From Bremerella sp. TYQ1 (lineage in GTDB: Bacteria; Planctomycetota; Planctomycetia; Pirellulales; Pirellulaceae), in contig NZ_CP083740.1 in the NCBI RefSeq assembly GCF_020150455.1, positions 744,001 to 808,000 on the forward strand: a stretch of 64,000 bases of DNA, read 5' to 3'. Numbering within the stretch: the stretch's first letter is position 1; every line of letters starts with the position of its first letter. A model generated the notes under the pieces. The model saw only the letters and a list, made by a program, of their open reading frames with translations. It ran no database searches and had not been told where the DNA came from. Positions 54,578-63,469 of this stretch are shown one piece after another. A program made the translations under genes and the position numbers.

Positions 54578-54767
54578 ATCGGGTCGTCCTGCATATCGGT
54601 GGGGTAAAAAAGAGAAGAATCCCTTGCAAGTCTGCTGGGTCATATTCTAGCAGATCGGGCACGCGAGGGAATGTCGATGCGCAAGCTCAAGGCCCGCGAT
54701 GGTGATAAGAATCGGTTCGATTCCATCTCCGACGACGGGCCTCAATTCAATTGTCTAACGTGTCAGC

Positions 54768-55871
54768 CTATTCGGAGGCGACGTTTACGAACACTTTGAG
54801 TGCCGTATTGTCTTCGACCAAGAGACGCATCATTTCTTCATAGTTCTCTAAGCCGTCGACAGGGTTGGTCAAGATGCGTTCGAGCACTCCAGGGTACATC
54901 ATTTCGCCCAATGCGAGGTCTTTGATACCCATCTCGAAGTGATCGCGATTGGCGTTCACGCTACCGAGAAGCAGCTTGTTACCGAGCACCCATTCCAAAT
55001 TGATTTTTGAGGTCGGCAATTCATGGCGATCGCTGTCACCGGTGACACTTGTAAAGACAAGCACACCATTAAGACCGAGGTACTTCATACCTTCAAAGGC
55101 GATCACGCTGTTGCCGGTCGCGTCGACAATGATATCGGGCCGGCCGGTCTTTTTGACCAATTCGTCGAGGTCGGTTTCTTTGGTGCTGACGTAGTTCGCT
55201 TCCATGCCTTCGGTGATCTCTTGTTTGAGATGCGGACCTGGCGAACGTGCAATCGTGCTGACTTGCAAGCCGCGAAGTCGAAGGCAGAGCGTTGTTAGAA
55301 GCCCAATCTGACCGGCGCCCATTACCCAGGCTACCTTAGGGCTCCAGACCTTCATTCGGCGCTGTACTTCGTAAGCTTGATGAACTGCTTTAGCGGCACA
55401 GCTCATCGGTTCCATCAGCACATGCAGATGGTTCAAGCCTTGCGGAACGCGGATGATGTAGTCTTCTTCGTCGACGAATTTTTCGGTGAGGTAGCCATGC
55501 AGCAGGTTGATCCCGCGTTCGTAGTAGGTTTCCTCGCTGGTCATGTCGTAGGTGCCGATCTGGTCATAGATCGAACCACCAGGGCGACGAACCGTCGCAG
55601 TGACGTAATCGCCTGGCTTGAAGCGAGTCACATTTTCGCCGACGGCTTCCACGATACCGAACGACTCGTGACCGATGACCATGAAGTCATCCCCGGGAGG
55701 GGCATTGCCGTAAAGGGCGTCGTTGATTTCTTTGTCTGTCGCGTCCACCCCAACTTTGAGCACCTTAACCAGAACACCTTTTCCATTGGGAAACTGGTCC
55801 AAGGAAGGTTCGGGGATGTCACGAAGATGAACGCTGTTGGGAGTCCCGGGTTTAACCGCAATCGCCTTCAT
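54768..55871 (-). CDS. Glucose 1-dehydrogenase-like zinc alcohol dehydrogenase, haloarchaeal type (367 aa)
   Basis: Medium-chain dehydrogenase resembling archaeal glucose dehydrogenases, which oxidise glucose to gluconolactone with NAD(P)+. The start [21 protein letters not shown], a catalytic-zinc Asp43 in place of the usual Cys (GVDATDKE), His68-Glu69 (VIGHESFG) and Glu154 (LMEPMSC) match the pattern known from Haloferax. The structural-zinc lobe has lost its cysteines. The Rossmann motif is [21 protein letters not shown] frame open to 55988 is longer, but 55871 gives the family N-terminus. It is 190 bases upstream of the FdhF/YdeP-like gene on the same strand. Confidence 0.85.
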   Translation of the reverse strand: MKAIAVKPGTPNSVHLRDIPEPSLDQFPNGKGVLVKVLKVGVDATDKEINDALYGNAPPGDDFMVIGHESFGIVEAVGENVTRFKPGDYVTATVRRPGGSIYDQIGTYDMTSEETYYERGINLLHGYLTEKFVDEEDYIIRVPQGLNHLHVLMEPMSCAAKAVHQAYEVQRRMKVWSPKVAWVMGAGQIGLLTTLCLRLRGLQVSTIARSPGPHLKQEITEGMEANYVSTKETDLDELVKKTGRPDIIVDATGNSVIAFEGMKYLGLNGVLVFTSVTGDSDRHELPTSKINLEWVLGNKLLLGSVNANRDHFEMGIKDLALGEMMYPGVLERILTNPVDGLENYEEMMRLLVEDNTALKVFVNVASE

Positions 55872-56077
55872 AGGGAGCCGACTCTTCACGAAAGTGGGGT
55901 GAATGGATTGACGCGTTTTTGCGTTAAAGCAGCGTAATTTACCATAATGACTACTATAGAGGAATCGGGGCGATAGCATGAAGTTCAACTACGTTGATGA
56001 ACTTTATCGGAACATCGGATGTTCGTTTTAGGGACTGACGAGTCGAGCATACCCCGTTAAATAGGCTGAGTGAAATA

Positions 56078-56575
56078 ATGACGCGACCTGCTCCTTTTCA
56101 ACGCTACTTGGATCTCGCACCTGAGGAGAACTGCATTGCGACGTTACAAACCCAGTTCGAGAAAGACTTTCCTCAGTTTCAGCTCATCTCTGAAGAGCAA
56201 GCAAGCGTCGTCCATTCGCCCTATCTGTGGAAGATCAAGGAAGTTGTCGGGCATCTGAGTGACACCGAGCGAGTCTTTTCCTACCGGGCCCTACGGATGG
56301 CGAGAGGCGATAAAACACCGCTGCCTGGTTTTGACCAGGACATGTATATGCAGAACTCGAATTTCAACGACCGCCCTTGTTTTGAGTTGGTTCAAGAACT
56401 GTTTCTTGTCCGCCAATCGACGATGGAGCTATATCGATCGTTCACCGAAGAATTGCTCGACCGAGACGGAACTGCCAGCGATTATCGCTGGACAGTGCGT
56501 GGGCTTGGGCGATGCTGTGTAGGCCATGTGCGTCACCACTTGGAAATTGTTTCCAAGCGGTTGGCAATGGGTTAA
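56078..56575 (+). CDS. DinB_2-type protein (165 aa)
   Basis: Four-helix-bundle protein of the DinB_2 group, distinct from the DinB-like protein at 51340. Conserved landmarks are YLWKIKEVVGHLSDTERVFSYRALRMARGD with one metal-ligand His, and the C-terminal GHVRHHLEIVSKRL with two more. Members such as BSH-type or mycothiol-dependent enzymes use such a site, but substrate and cofactor are unknown here. The gene ends 4 bases inside the convergent octaheme cytochrome gene, so the two stops overlap. No regulator is adjacent. Confidence 0.83.
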   Translation: MTRPAPFQRYLDLAPEENCIATLQTQFEKDFPQFQLISEEQASVVHSPYLWKIKEVVGHLSDTERVFSYRALRMARGDKTPLPGFDQDMYMQNSNFNDRPCFELVQELFLVRQSTMELYRSFTEELLDRDGTASDYRWTVRGLGRCCVGHVRHHLEIVSKRLAMG

Positions 56576-59100
56576 CGCTGCTGCTCTTGCTCGCGTCGAG
56601 GTGAATAGCGTGCATCGATCTGCTGTTTGAGACCCAGGAAATCGGCATTGCCAGGCTCCATCTCAAGCAAATCAGCAACGGCCTGATCTGCTTCGTCCCA
56701 ACGTTCCAGGTATTGGGCGATCAACGCGTACATGTAGGCGTATTGCACACTATTGGGTTGCAGTTCTTTTGCTTTTCTGTAGGCATCGAGGGCATCGTTG
56801 TAAAACGGTTCCGCGTTTTCAGGAGATGTGTTTCGTGCTGCGAGATACAATGCCGAACCAAACTGGTACTGAAGCGGAGCGAAGTCCGGTTGCTGGCTTA
56901 CATCACGTTTGAGATTGTCGAGTTCTTCCAAACGAAATCTTGCGATTTCGACCGCGCGCTTGGCTAAGTCGGATGTCATTGCTTCCGCGGCAGCACGGTT
57001 GCCTTGTACAACAAGTTGCCGCATTCGCTGTTCTTCCACTTTCTGACGCTGTTCCAACAGGCTAACCAAGTTGGAACGCGGCCCGGTAAAGTTTGGACCA
57101 ATACGAATTGCCGTTCGATACGCCTTTTCAGCCTTGTTGACATCACCCATGCGTTCGTAGAGAACGCCAAGCGAAAGGTGCGCCGATGGCTGATCACTGT
57201 CCCGTTCCAGCTGCTTGATCGCCTCGGCGAGAGCTGATTGAAACGCTTGATTTTTCCCGCGAAGTTCCAAGGCCTGAGCGTCCTGGTTGGCAAGAGACCA
57301 AGCCGCTTCCGTACGAACAGCTCGATCTTCATCTGTTAAGCGGTTCATCAGAGCATCCAGGACTTGGCCTTGAATGTCTGGCGTGACGGGAGGAAGATCG
57401 CGGAGCGTTTCAATAGCCGCAATGCGAACTTGGGGATCGTCGTCCGACAAGTACCGCAGTGCGGTCCGAACACCATCTTCATTCAAGTAGTTGGCGAGAT
57501 ACATCATGCCGCTCGCACGCACAATGCCAGGTTGCTGAACATCACGAACGAGTTCGATCAAGCCTTCTCCTGCATCAGGCTCGTTGCTCCATGCTTTGGC
57601 CAGCTTATAGGCGAAGTGCTCTTCTTTGGGAAGCTTCGAGTTATCGCCGTACCATTGGTCGACCGCGCCGAGGGCCCATTGATCGACCTTGGCGAGTGCT
57701 TCGCGAACTTTCTCGTCACCACCACGTGCGAGTGCCATCCACTGGTCGTAGCGAGTGATTTCAGGGTGTTCATCTCGCGGCAAGTCGGCTCGGTCGAGAT
57801 GACATTGCGTGCATGCGTTTGGCGTCCCTAGATTGACAGAGAGATCTGGTCTTGGAATACGAATGCTGTGATCGCGACGTGGATCGACATCCATATAGGT
57901 TGTCTCAGGCATGTGGCATTCGACACAGGATGTGCCTGTGGAGCCAGTCTTGTGAAAGTGGTGGGCAGGCGAATCGTACTTGCCGGCAGGGTGTTGATGG
58001 CACGAAGTGCACAACTTGTTTCCCTCGAATTTCACTTTCGTGGAATGAGGGTCGTGACAATCTGTGCAGCGAATGCCTTTGTGGAACATCTTGCTTTGAA
58101 TGAAAGAGCCATAGACGTAATCTTCGTCCATGATCTGACCGTCGCAGTAATACGTGTGCGGCGAGAGAAGCTCGTTGCTGAACTGATCGTAGTAGTCATT
58201 GCCGAGCTGAAAATCTGGGCAGACGACTTGTCGGCGCGAGTGACACGTGCCGCAGGTCTCGACTTGATTCAATTGAGCGTCGGTGGATTCTCCTTTGAGC
58301 TTTTTTAGCCCGTAACCGAGGTTTCGATCCCAAAATAAGCTAGGAGCCTTGGCAAGCTTCACGTGCGCACTTCCTGGCCCATGGCAGGTTTCGCAGCTAA
58401 CATCAATTTCGGAGAACGTCGTATGAAACGTGTTCGTCGCCAGATCATGATTCTTCTGAAGGTTGGTTGAGTGGCAATCGGCACAATAGTGGTTCCAGTT
58501 CTGGGTCAGTCCTGTCCAGTGAAGCGGATCGTCGACCGCAAGTTTTTCTTTCACATCAGGCGGAGAAAGATAGAACCATTTCTTCTTTTTGGTATCCCAC
58601 GAAACACGTAGGACCTGAACTCGGCCGATCGATCCCTCTTCCGACCCTGGCGTAGGTGGTTCGATTTCTACCATGTACTGCTGTAGTGGACTGACACCAA
58701 AGACATATTTGATCTCGAAGTCCTGCATTTCGCCGTCAGGACCTTCGGTATTAATCATGTACTTTCCGTCCCGACGAAACAGCTTCGAAGTGATGCCATA
58801 GTGTTCGATCTCTTGATCGTTGAAGTCTCCTAACACGGTGTCGTCGCTGGCTAAATCCATTGCCTGGTCGTGGTAGGAACCTTCCCATTTTTCATGTTCC
58901 GTCTTGTGACATTCGATACATGAATTGGCACCGACGTACGTCAGCTTCGTATCGCTGGGCAGTGCGTAATACCAGTCGGCTGTGACTAGCGAGACAGCCA
59001 AAAGAATCAGGATCAGACTTGCCCCGGATAGGAGGATCCAGCGAGGGATCGGCTTGGAAGAGGTAGACGTCTGCTTGCGTTTTTGCTTGCGTGATGCCAT
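56572..59100 (-). CDS. Membrane-anchored octaheme cytochrome c with HEAT and TPR repeats (842 aa)
   Basis: Periplasmic multiheme electron carrier or enzyme. A basic N-terminus is followed by one membrane helix (21-41), which probably anchors it. Eight CxxCH haem-binding motifs start at residues 61, 206, 236, 283, 345, 364, 392 and 430 (for example CIECH, CETCH, CVECH). From about 470 to 640 alpha-helical HEAT-like repeats follow (DDDPQVRIAAIETLRDLPP, DEDRAVRTEAAWSLANQD). From about 640 to the end come TPR repeats (PSAHLSLGVLYERMGDVNKAEKAY). The cytochrome part resembles the cytochrome c554-like family. Electron donor and acceptor are unknown; no other respiratory gene is adjacent. Confidence 0.92.
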   Translation of the reverse strand: MASRKQKRKQTSTSSKPIPRWILLSGASLILILLAVSLVTADWYYALPSDTKLTYVGANSCIECHKTEHEKWEGSYHDQAMDLASDDTVLGDFNDQEIEHYGITSKLFRRDGKYMINTEGPDGEMQDFEIKYVFGVSPLQQYMVEIEPPTPGSEEGSIGRVQVLRVSWDTKKKKWFYLSPPDVKEKLAVDDPLHWTGLTQNWNHYCADCHSTNLQKNHDLATNTFHTTFSEIDVSCETCHGPGSAHVKLAKAPSLFWDRNLGYGLKKLKGESTDAQLNQVETCGTCHSRRQVVCPDFQLGNDYYDQFSNELLSPHTYYCDGQIMDEDYVYGSFIQSKMFHKGIRCTDCHDPHSTKVKFEGNKLCTSCHQHPAGKYDSPAHHFHKTGSTGTSCVECHMPETTYMDVDPRRDHSIRIPRPDLSVNLGTPNACTQCHLDRADLPRDEHPEITRYDQWMALARGGDEKVREALAKVDQWALGAVDQWYGDNSKLPKEEHFAYKLAKAWSNEPDAGEGLIELVRDVQQPGIVRASGMMYLANYLNEDGVRTALRYLSDDDPQVRIAAIETLRDLPPVTPDIQGQVLDALMNRLTDEDRAVRTEAAWSLANQDAQALELRGKNQAFQSALAEAIKQLERDSDQPSAHLSLGVLYERMGDVNKAEKAYRTAIRIGPNFTGPRSNLVSLLEQRQKVEEQRMRQLVVQGNRAAAEAMTSDLAKRAVEIARFRLEELDNLKRDVSQQPDFAPLQYQFGSALYLAARNTSPENAEPFYNDALDAYRKAKELQPNSVQYAYMYALIAQYLERWDEADQAVADLLEMEPGNADFLGLKQQIDARYSPRREQEQQR

Positions 59101-59316
59101 GGAGTATGGGGGAAGAGTTATGGATTTGGGATAAGTTAGGCGGGAAACATACTATTATTACGACTGGGCCCCTGGATAGGGAACACACCGATTCCCGTAC
59201 AACTGCAATTCCCCCAAAACGCCGGCCTGAATGGACCAAAAGGTCGACCTATTCCATCTATACCAATTTCGCACGATTTCCACACGGAGAATACCAAAGT
59301 AGATATGCTTCCCCCG

Positions 59317-59345
59317 TTGACGAACCCAGCGGGAAAACTTAATTT
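59317..59345 (+). promoter_or_regulatory. Possible promoter of the tRNA gene
   Basis: TTGACG (59317-59322) and TAATTT (59340-59345) are 17 bases apart. Transcription would begin about 7 bases before the tRNA at 59359. The -10 box is poor. Confidence 0.4.
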
Positions 59346-59358
59346 CTAGGGTTTCCAT

Positions 59359-59432
59359 GGCGGCATAGCTCAGTTGGTTAGAGCAGCGGAATCATAATCC
59401 GCGTGTCGGGGGTTCGAGTCCCTCTGCCGCTA
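59359..59432 (+). tRNA. tRNA with CAU anticodon, probably elongator tRNA-Met
   Basis: All arms pair: acceptor 59359-59365 with 59425-59431 (first pair G-T), D-arm GCTC/GAGC, anticodon stem GCGGA/TCCGC around loop ATCATAA (anticodon CAT at 59393-59395), and T-stem 59408-59412 with 59420-59424. The discriminator is A59432; CCA is not encoded. CAU could also be tRNA-Ile2 (lysidine-modified). The acceptor with G1-U72 resembles Bacillus elongator tRNA-Met, so that is preferred. It is not the initiator, which would have a different D-arm and three G-C pairs in the anticodon stem. Confidence 0.85.
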
Positions 59433-59465
59433 CTTCTAAGCTGTTTCTCAGCATAGGTTTACGTC

Positions 59466-59498
59466 AAACCGGGCGGAATTCAATTCGTCCGGGTTTTT
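59466..59498 (+). terminator. Imperfect terminator after the tRNA
   Basis: AAACC (59466-59470) pairs with GGTTT (59492-59496), and AATT with AATT further in, with internal mismatches, followed by TTTTT. Confidence 0.5.
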
Positions 59499-59792
59499 CG
59501 TGCTAGGAACCCGAATAGGTCCTAAGGTGATCCCGAAGCGACTCTTTATTGCTCCTAGCTACATAGCTGACGGCAACGAAGAAGATAACTCTTAGATTTT
59601 CTTAAGCCTATTAGGCTTCCGGAAAGCTTCATCTTATCGTTGAATTTGCTTGAGCCGACGCTTGATCACTTTTCCGAGTAGATCTTTTTTGGGGAGTGTT
59701 ATCTCGTTCTGCGTTCGGTAGCAAACCCAAGGTCACAGGTAAGTGTGGCAGCCGGAAGTTACGGCGGAAGGTGATGTTTGGCAAAGTCACTT
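59499..59792. other. Gene-free stretch after the tRNA
   Basis: Nothing convincing on either strand. A small symmetrical hairpin AAGCCTATTAGGCTT (59604-59618) has no T run and was not called as a terminator. Confidence 0.4.
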
Positions 59793-60050
59793 TTACTCTG
59801 CAGAAATCGACTCGCCCGTTTGCTCTTTGACTTCCATCTGGATTCTCTCGATCATTATTTGCTTCTGTCTTCTGGGAATCGCTCGATCCTTTTTGATGCG
59901 TTCGATGGCGTTCTGGCCTTCTTGAACCGCCTCTTGGTCAATTGCTTGGATAGCCTCTTGGTCTGTACAACCTGTGATGCTGAAAGAGCCAGCGAGGATA
60001 AGAGCGATAGTTACCAAGGATGCCATAAGGCTTTTAACGATTGGCGTCAC
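59793..60050 (-). CDS. Small lipoprotein (85 aa)
   Basis: Signal segment (SLMASLVTIALILAGSFS) followed by a lipobox ITGC near residue 28. The mature part of about 57 residues is highly charged and Gln/Glu-rich (DQEAIQAIDQEAVQEGQNA) and probably one long helix. It is unlike the beta-sandwich lipoproteins at 2606 and 7097. Yet it occupies the same position downstream of a DUF1559 gene, 74 bases after it on the same strand. Function unknown; the pairing suggests an envelope partner for the DUF1559 product. Confidence 0.75.
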   Translation of the reverse strand: MTPIVKSLMASLVTIALILAGSFSITGCTDQEAIQAIDQEAVQEGQNAIERIKKDRAIPRRQKQIMIERIQMEVKEQTGESISAE

Positions 60051-60124
60051 GGGATCCTCTCATTTTTGAAATGAAACTGAATGGGAAAAAGTAACCGGTG
60101 GAATGGTCAATACATCGTGTCTTC

Positions 60125-61165
60125 TTAGAAATCACCAAGAACCATGCCGTCGTTTCGTCCTCCGAGCGCCCACCAGGTTCGAAGGTCAATCGTTTCCGTT
60201 GCAAAGCGAACCGAGCCATCCCCCAACAGGCAGTTCACCCCACCAGTATGCATGCTGCTGGGAGACGTCCCACGATCGCCATCGTAGTAGCCAGGTCCTC
60301 CGTAGGCAGAACCGAACAAGCAGGACCGCGAATTAGGCGGCATTAAACTGGTAAACGTTTGATTGCATGTCGGAAATGCGTCGTACCAATTTGTGCCCAG
60401 TCCTTTGGTAGATGTGGAGTCGCGATTTGTAAGCGAATAGCAGAGGTCAACCAACTCAGGCATCGATTTACCGATGGCATCGTTGTGGCTCGTAGAAAAC
60501 ACTGCCCGGTCGTCGGCAACGGTAGCCACATCGGCCGTCACACCGGAGTGCTTCAAACGTTCACTGTAAGCGATCGTATTGGAAAGGCCGTCGGTCACAT
60601 CGCGAAAGCGGACAATGGTTCCGTCCTCTGGTACGGACGCCATTCCATTCATCGGAGAGAGATTGACGTAAATCCCATCGACTCTCGTGAGGTCCGGAAC
60701 AGGAAATGCACCATCAGGGCCTGTCGAAAGCCGAGGCCAGCCCACGTTAATAACGTAGGAGCTATCTGCCCTGGCACTCGTGTGTTCGACTGAGTCGGAA
60801 GGGCAGACATAAATAGGTAGGGGAACGAGGTATAGCGGCTGATTCACAGTTGCCCAACTGAATACCGAAAAATCAAGCTCGTCATGAATGGCGGACTGCT
60901 CAATAAACGGCAAGAGAAACGCCAAATTGTTGAATTCGCCAGGTTCGAGGACCATTTGAAGCGGAGTAACGCCGTGTGTGCTTTCATAGTTATGCACCGC
61001 CAAGCCAATCTGCTTCATGTTGTTGATGCACTGCATACGCCGAGCTGCTTCTCGAGCCTGCTGTACCGCAGGAAGTAAAAGTCCAATCAAGATTCCAATG
61101 ATGGCGATCACAACCAATAGCTCAACCAATGTAAATCCCTGCTTGTGATTCGGACGCTTTGTCAC
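60125..61165 (-). CDS. DUF1559 protein with prepilin-type N-terminus (346 aa)
   Basis: Third DUF1559 protein. It has a leader of nine residues ([10 protein letters not shown]) before the prepilin motif [20 protein letters not shown], then [20 protein letters not shown], with the [13 protein letters not shown] and [19 protein letters not shown] landmarks later. The order of features equals the proteins at 1535 and 7515, but the middle region is quite different, as expected for a divergent family. A Cys-rich segment near the C-terminus (NSRCSC-like positions are scattered) is not conserved in the other two. It is followed by the small lipoprotein gene at 59793. Confidence 0.92.
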   Translation of the reverse strand: MTKRPNHKQGFTLVELLVVIAIIGILIGLLLPAVQQAREAARRMQCINNMKQIGLAVHNYESTHGVTPLQMVLEPGEFNNLAFLLPFIEQSAIHDELDFSVFSWATVNQPLYLVPLPIYVCPSDSVEHTSARADSSYVINVGWPRLSTGPDGAFPVPDLTRVDGIYVNLSPMNGMASVPEDGTIVRFRDVTDGLSNTIAYSERLKHSGVTADVATVADDRAVFSTSHNDAIGKSMPELVDLCYSLTNRDSTSTKGLGTNWYDAFPTCNQTFTSLMPPNSRSCLFGSAYGGPGYYDGDRGTSPSSMHTGGVNCLLGDGSVRFATETIDLRTWWALGGRNDGMVLGDF

Positions 61166-61581
61166 GTTGTTAAGCCTTGTCTTTAAGAATCGAAGGCTGC
61201 AAGTACGTCAGGAATACCGCCCATTGATGCTGCTTCCCGCCGGCATGCAGAGTTAAGCCAATTCAGTGCGAGTCTATTGGTAGTGCAGGAAAGTTGCAAG
61301 TGGGAGACGTGTGTGAAAGAGTGGGGTTATCAGGCTAGAGTGTCAGAAAAAAATTGTAGTATGGGTCATCAAATAGTATGTGGGTGGCAACGCTTGGAAA
61401 GGAATGTTGGCAACAGACGCGTAAGCTGTGGCTTAATGCCGCGCTAATGACTTTAGTTAGCTGCGTCTGCGCTTTCTTTTGGTAAGGTGCCAGCACTTAC
61501 AAAGAATTGGCTAATCGCCAAAGCACACTTCAGCAAGCATCTCGAAAAGATTAGTTAGAGCAGGACACCCGGAGCGATCAC
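61166..61581. other. Gene-free stretch upstream of the third DUF1559 gene
   Basis: 416 bases with no convincing gene, repeat or terminator. A promoter for the DUF1559 gene should lie here, but no clear box pair was found. Confidence 0.4.
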
Positions 61582-61779
61582 ATGGCGACTCACCACGGAA
61601 CGAATGTCCACGAAGTGATCTCTCTAACGTTCGCATTTGATCAGGGTGTCGATCCTTATCTCGGGACGGCTGTTCGGCTTGAATCGCATAAGCAGCATCC
61701 GATGACGGAACCATTGATCATGGAAGCTACCGACCCTTTTCGGTTTAACGCTTCAAGTCTTGCTTTGCCCATTCAATAA
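61582..61779 (+). CDS. Possible small protein (65 aa), uncertain
   Basis: An open frame with a good ribosome-binding site: GGAG at 61571-61574 lies 7 bases before the ATG. The product (MATHHGTNVHEVISLTFAF...) has no signal peptide, membrane helix or recognised motif. An opposite-strand frame overlaps it. No homologue is known to me, and the following 262 bases to 62041 are empty. It is reported only because of the well-spaced ribosome-binding site. Confidence 0.3.
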   Translation: MATHHGTNVHEVISLTFAFDQGVDPYLGTAVRLESHKQHPMTEPLIMEATDPFRFNASSLALPIQ

Positions 61780-62041
61780 GTCTTTCCATCCTGATGATAT
61801 TGCCGTTTTGCTAGTGCGTTAGAAGAAAGGATCGGGTACGCGACTTGGAGTCATGAAGCATCGTGTTCTCGTTGAGACGCTTCAAACGCATAGCCTGGGG
61901 CAGGTAGACTTGGATCAAATTTACCCGCAGCACATGCACGATTAATTTGTTGTGCAATGAGGTTTCTCGTGCGAGTTTGTTCGCGAGCTTCAAGGCGGTG
62001 ACCTAGATTCGGCGCGATGTCGCCTGCTGATGCGGTCTACC

Positions 62042-62644
62042 CTAAATCTTTGCAGCGGCAAGAACTTTGTTTTCTCGGAGAACTCGCCAATAAGAGATGG
62101 GCGTAAGAACAGAAAACGCGATGATGGCGGTCCAGGGGGCTTGGAGAATCAATGGACCGCCCACCGCAATGGCAAGCATGCCAATTTCGGAGGGGTGCCG
62201 CATAAAACGGTAAATCCCCTTGGTAACCGGCGGGCCATCGCAGTGTACGTCGGAAATGAAACGTGGTCCTAGCGAATGAATCGCACTTGCACGAAGTATG
62301 ATGCCGCAAACGACGAGCACTGTGCCAAAGACCGAGAGATTCCAAGTACTGGGCGAAAGAAACTGGCGTTCCAATTGGGCTGTCCAGAACATGACTAACA
62401 TGAATGCGCCCACGAACGCCGCAACTTGAAGAGCGCGAGGATCGTCGGTTGTCTCCTTACGAGATGGGTAGACAAGAATGCTTTCGATCAGTCCTGCAAC
62501 TCCGATCATAAAAGCAAAAATCAACACATCGTACTGCGTGATACTGCCAAGCGAAATCAGAATCGTCGGAAATAGAATGAGAGCCAAATGCAGTAGGTGC
62601 CCTGTCGCATGACGCCAAACATTCATCGACGAAGAGGGCCGCAT
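62042..62644 (-). CDS. Isoprenylcysteine carboxyl-methyltransferase-like membrane protein (200 aa)
   Basis: Integral membrane protein of about five helices with the C-terminal signature of ICMT/phospholipid-methyltransferase-like enzymes: VTKGIYRFMRHPSEIGMLAIAVG, then FSVLTPISYWRVLRENK; the RHP and the later Arg-Glu pair are the SAM-binding elements of the family. Bacterial members are of unknown substrate, as bacteria do not prenylate proteins in the same way. Its ATG overlaps the upstream gene's stop codon by one base (TGATG), so translation of the two is probably coupled. Confidence 0.78.
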   Translation of the reverse strand: MRPSSSMNVWRHATGHLLHLALILFPTILISLGSITQYDVLIFAFMIGVAGLIESILVYPSRKETTDDPRALQVAAFVGAFMLVMFWTAQLERQFLSPSTWNLSVFGTVLVVCGIILRASAIHSLGPRFISDVHCDGPPVTKGIYRFMRHPSEIGMLAIAVGGPLILQAPWTAIIAFSVLTPISYWRVLRENKVLAAAKI

Positions 62645-63273
62645 CAGGCGAATTCCTCATTTTGGGAATCGCGAATGTGTTTCAGCAACTCTAAGAACTG
62701 ATCTTGTGGAATTCCGAGCGTATCTCCAAGTTCGATCAGTGCATTGTCTTGTTCTGGAGTCAGATCGCCCGCGGAGCTCATGACGCAATAGGCAAGTTTG
62801 ACGACTAACGCACGACCATGACCGGAAAGTCCGTTGACAATTTTGCTGACGAACCCGCAAAGTGTCACTTTGGCTTCCATGGCGAAATCAATTTCCTGAT
62901 CCAACGTGACATCTGTAAGTGGAAGCCCCGTCAAGTCCAGGTACAAAGTCTTGATCTCGTCTCGCTCGAAACGGTCGACTTGACCATCCGTCAACGCAGC
63001 AACAATCATCACTCGCAGCATCTGCTGCATCGTTTGGGCTTGTTCTCTTTCTGGGTCATACGTCCAAACTTCTTCGGCGAAAGTGCCTCCGCACGAATGG
63101 CATTCCACATAACGTCCAGCCGATGACATGGGAATGATTGGGATGAAGTAGAGCGTGAAAAAGGTGCGGACGTTTTTTAAACTTCCATCACGCTTCGTAC
63201 GGCATTGCGGGCAATTGAAATGATTCCGTTCTTCCGTCGAGGAGATCCCTCGCGTACCCCAGATAATCATCAA
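62644..63273 (-). CDS. Zinc-ribbon plus TerB-like domain protein (209 aa)
   Basis: The N-terminal part is a zinc-ribbon domain with two Cys pairs (CPQC near 21-24 and CHSC near 58-61) split by a hydrophobic hairpin (TFFTLYFIPIIPMSS). The C-terminal half (about 75-200) is an acidic all-helical TerB-like domain: MLRVMIVAALTDGQVDRFERDEI and CVMSSAGDLTPEQDNALIELGDTLGI are the two metal-binding-like helical repeats. TerB domains take part in tellurite- and stress-response systems, often with membrane partners. Here the partner is probably the translationally coupled ICMT-like membrane protein. Confidence 0.78.
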   Translation of the reverse strand: MMIIWGTRGISSTEERNHFNCPQCRTKRDGSLKNVRTFFTLYFIPIIPMSSAGRYVECHSCGGTFAEEVWTYDPEREQAQTMQQMLRVMIVAALTDGQVDRFERDEIKTLYLDLTGLPLTDVTLDQEIDFAMEAKVTLCGFVSKIVNGLSGHGRALVVKLAYCVMSSAGDLTPEQDNALIELGDTLGIPQDQFLELLKHIRDSQNEEFA

Positions 63274-63469
63274 CTAAACCTTTCAAGGGAAACGAAAAGA
63301 GTATGTTCGATCGCCGGAAGTTCTGGGCGAACGAAGAGGAGGTGTGCGGCAATAATGGCCTGGGAGAAGTCTTATTACAAGGACTATAGAGGGAGATGTC
63401 AATTCAGATTTAGGTAGAAATTCAATCGGTGGGATGTCATGCGATTTCCTACGGCCAATGTTGTTTAGG

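Noticed and set aside
59359..59432. Calling the CAU tRNA an initiator tRNA-Met
   Set aside because: The anticodon stem GCGGA/TCCGC lacks the three consecutive G-C pairs next to the loop required of initiators, and the D-arm is of elongator type.
59604..59618. Small symmetrical hairpin AAGCCTATTAGGCTT as terminator of the lipoprotein gene
   Set aside because: No T run on either strand and it lies about 175 bases beyond the gene end.
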